Assembly: GCA_964547415.1 (NCBI GenBank)
Contig: CAZJNX010000266.1
Coordinates: forward strand, 1-5,689
Direction of reading: 5' to 3'
DNA length: 5,689 bases
DNA from: CAZJNX01 sp964547415
GTDB taxonomy: Bacteria; Pseudomonadota; Alphaproteobacteria; Rhizobiales; Amorphaceae
Made by a program: the position numbers and the translations under genes. The notes beneath the pieces are model-generated. The model ran no database searches. It saw nothing but the letters and a program-made list of their open reading frames with translations, and was not told where the DNA came from. Position 1 is the stretch's first letter. Every line of letters begins with the position of its first letter. Below, in pieces: positions 5,480 to 5,689 of this stretch.

Positions 5480-5689
5480 TCACCCCTTCCAGTGGAGCGC
5501 GCAGATCAGCGTGAACAGCCGTCGCGCCGTCTCCATGTCGGTGTCGATCTTGCCCGACAGCCGCTCCAGGAGGATCTGCGAGCCCTCGTTGTGGACGCCG
5601 CGCCGGCCCATGTCGATGGCCTCGATCTGGGAGGGCGAGGCGGTCTTGATCGCCGCGTAGTAGCTCTCGCAGATCAGGAAATAGTCCTT
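5480..5689 (-). CDS. UPF0262 family protein, C-terminal part (5' end beyond window)
   Basis: The last 69 residues of a small alphaproteobacterial protein of unknown function. The frame enters from the right edge reading KDYFLICESYYAAIKTA, continues through IEAIDMGRRGVHNEGS and an LLERLSGKI segment, and ends ARRLFTLICALHWKG. The family is recognised from NEGS..L.ERL and the invariant-looking LFTLIC.LHWKG end. No catalytic motif, signal or membrane segment is visible. Full-length members are about 150-160 residues, so a little over half is missing. In Hyphomicrobiales it is typically found near hisD, upstream of the phosphatase and infA, consistent with a shared operon here. Function cannot be inferred from this part. 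Confidence 0.9.
   Translation of the reverse strand, partial: KDYFLICESYYAAIKTASPSQIEAIDMGRRGVHNEGSQILLERLSGKIDTDMETARRLFTLICALHWKG

Noticed and set aside
5103..5483. 126-codon minus-strand frame overlapping the phosphatase
   Set aside because: It is Arg/Ser/Pro-rich shadow in another frame. The phosphatase frame carries the CX5RS loop and the DP motif.

Overview
This is a GC-rich chromosomal window that looks like an alphaproteobacterium of the order Hyphomicrobiales (Rhizobiales). Two things suggest this: a minus-strand run of UPF0262, low-molecular-weight phosphatase, infA, maf and yacG, which is a recognisable neighbourhood in that order, and a 41-residue cysteine-free L36. Everything looks like vertically inherited core genome. 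I see no insertion sequence, phage gene, tRNA, rRNA or CRISPR array.

Layout. Positions 1-2225 (+) hold a cytochrome bd-type quinol oxidase operon: cydA (5' end cut by the window edge) and cydB, 2 bases apart. The large subunit has a short Q-loop, so the pair resembles the CioAB / cyanide-insensitive branch. Positions 2226-2624 are a convergent gene-free stretch with several GC-rich inverted repeats. Positions 2625-3278 (-) encode a secreted TPR protein, and 3439-3564 (-) encode ribosomal protein L36 (rpmJ). A near-consensus sigma-70 promoter and a terminator-like hairpin lie in front of rpmJ. From 3758 to the right edge, all on the minus strand, come yacG (DNA gyrase inhibitor), maf (nucleotide pyrophosphatase), infA (translation initiation factor IF-1), a low-molecular-weight phosphatase, and the C-terminal 69 residues of a UPF0262 protein that continues past the window.

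How the genes fit together. cydAB is a self-contained respiratory unit. The minus-strand block is housekeeping: translation (IF-1, L36), nucleotide-pool cleaning (Maf), gyrase control (YacG), and two less defined proteins. maf and yacG are translationally coupled by a 4-base GTGA overlap.

The most unusual observation is in yacG. An in-frame TAG stop sits where the family normally has a tryptophan just after the zinc finger. The rest of a normal YacG tail is still readable in frame for 36 more codons, and its natural stop lies inside the -35 box of the rpmJ promoter. I found no convincing new multi-gene system in this window.
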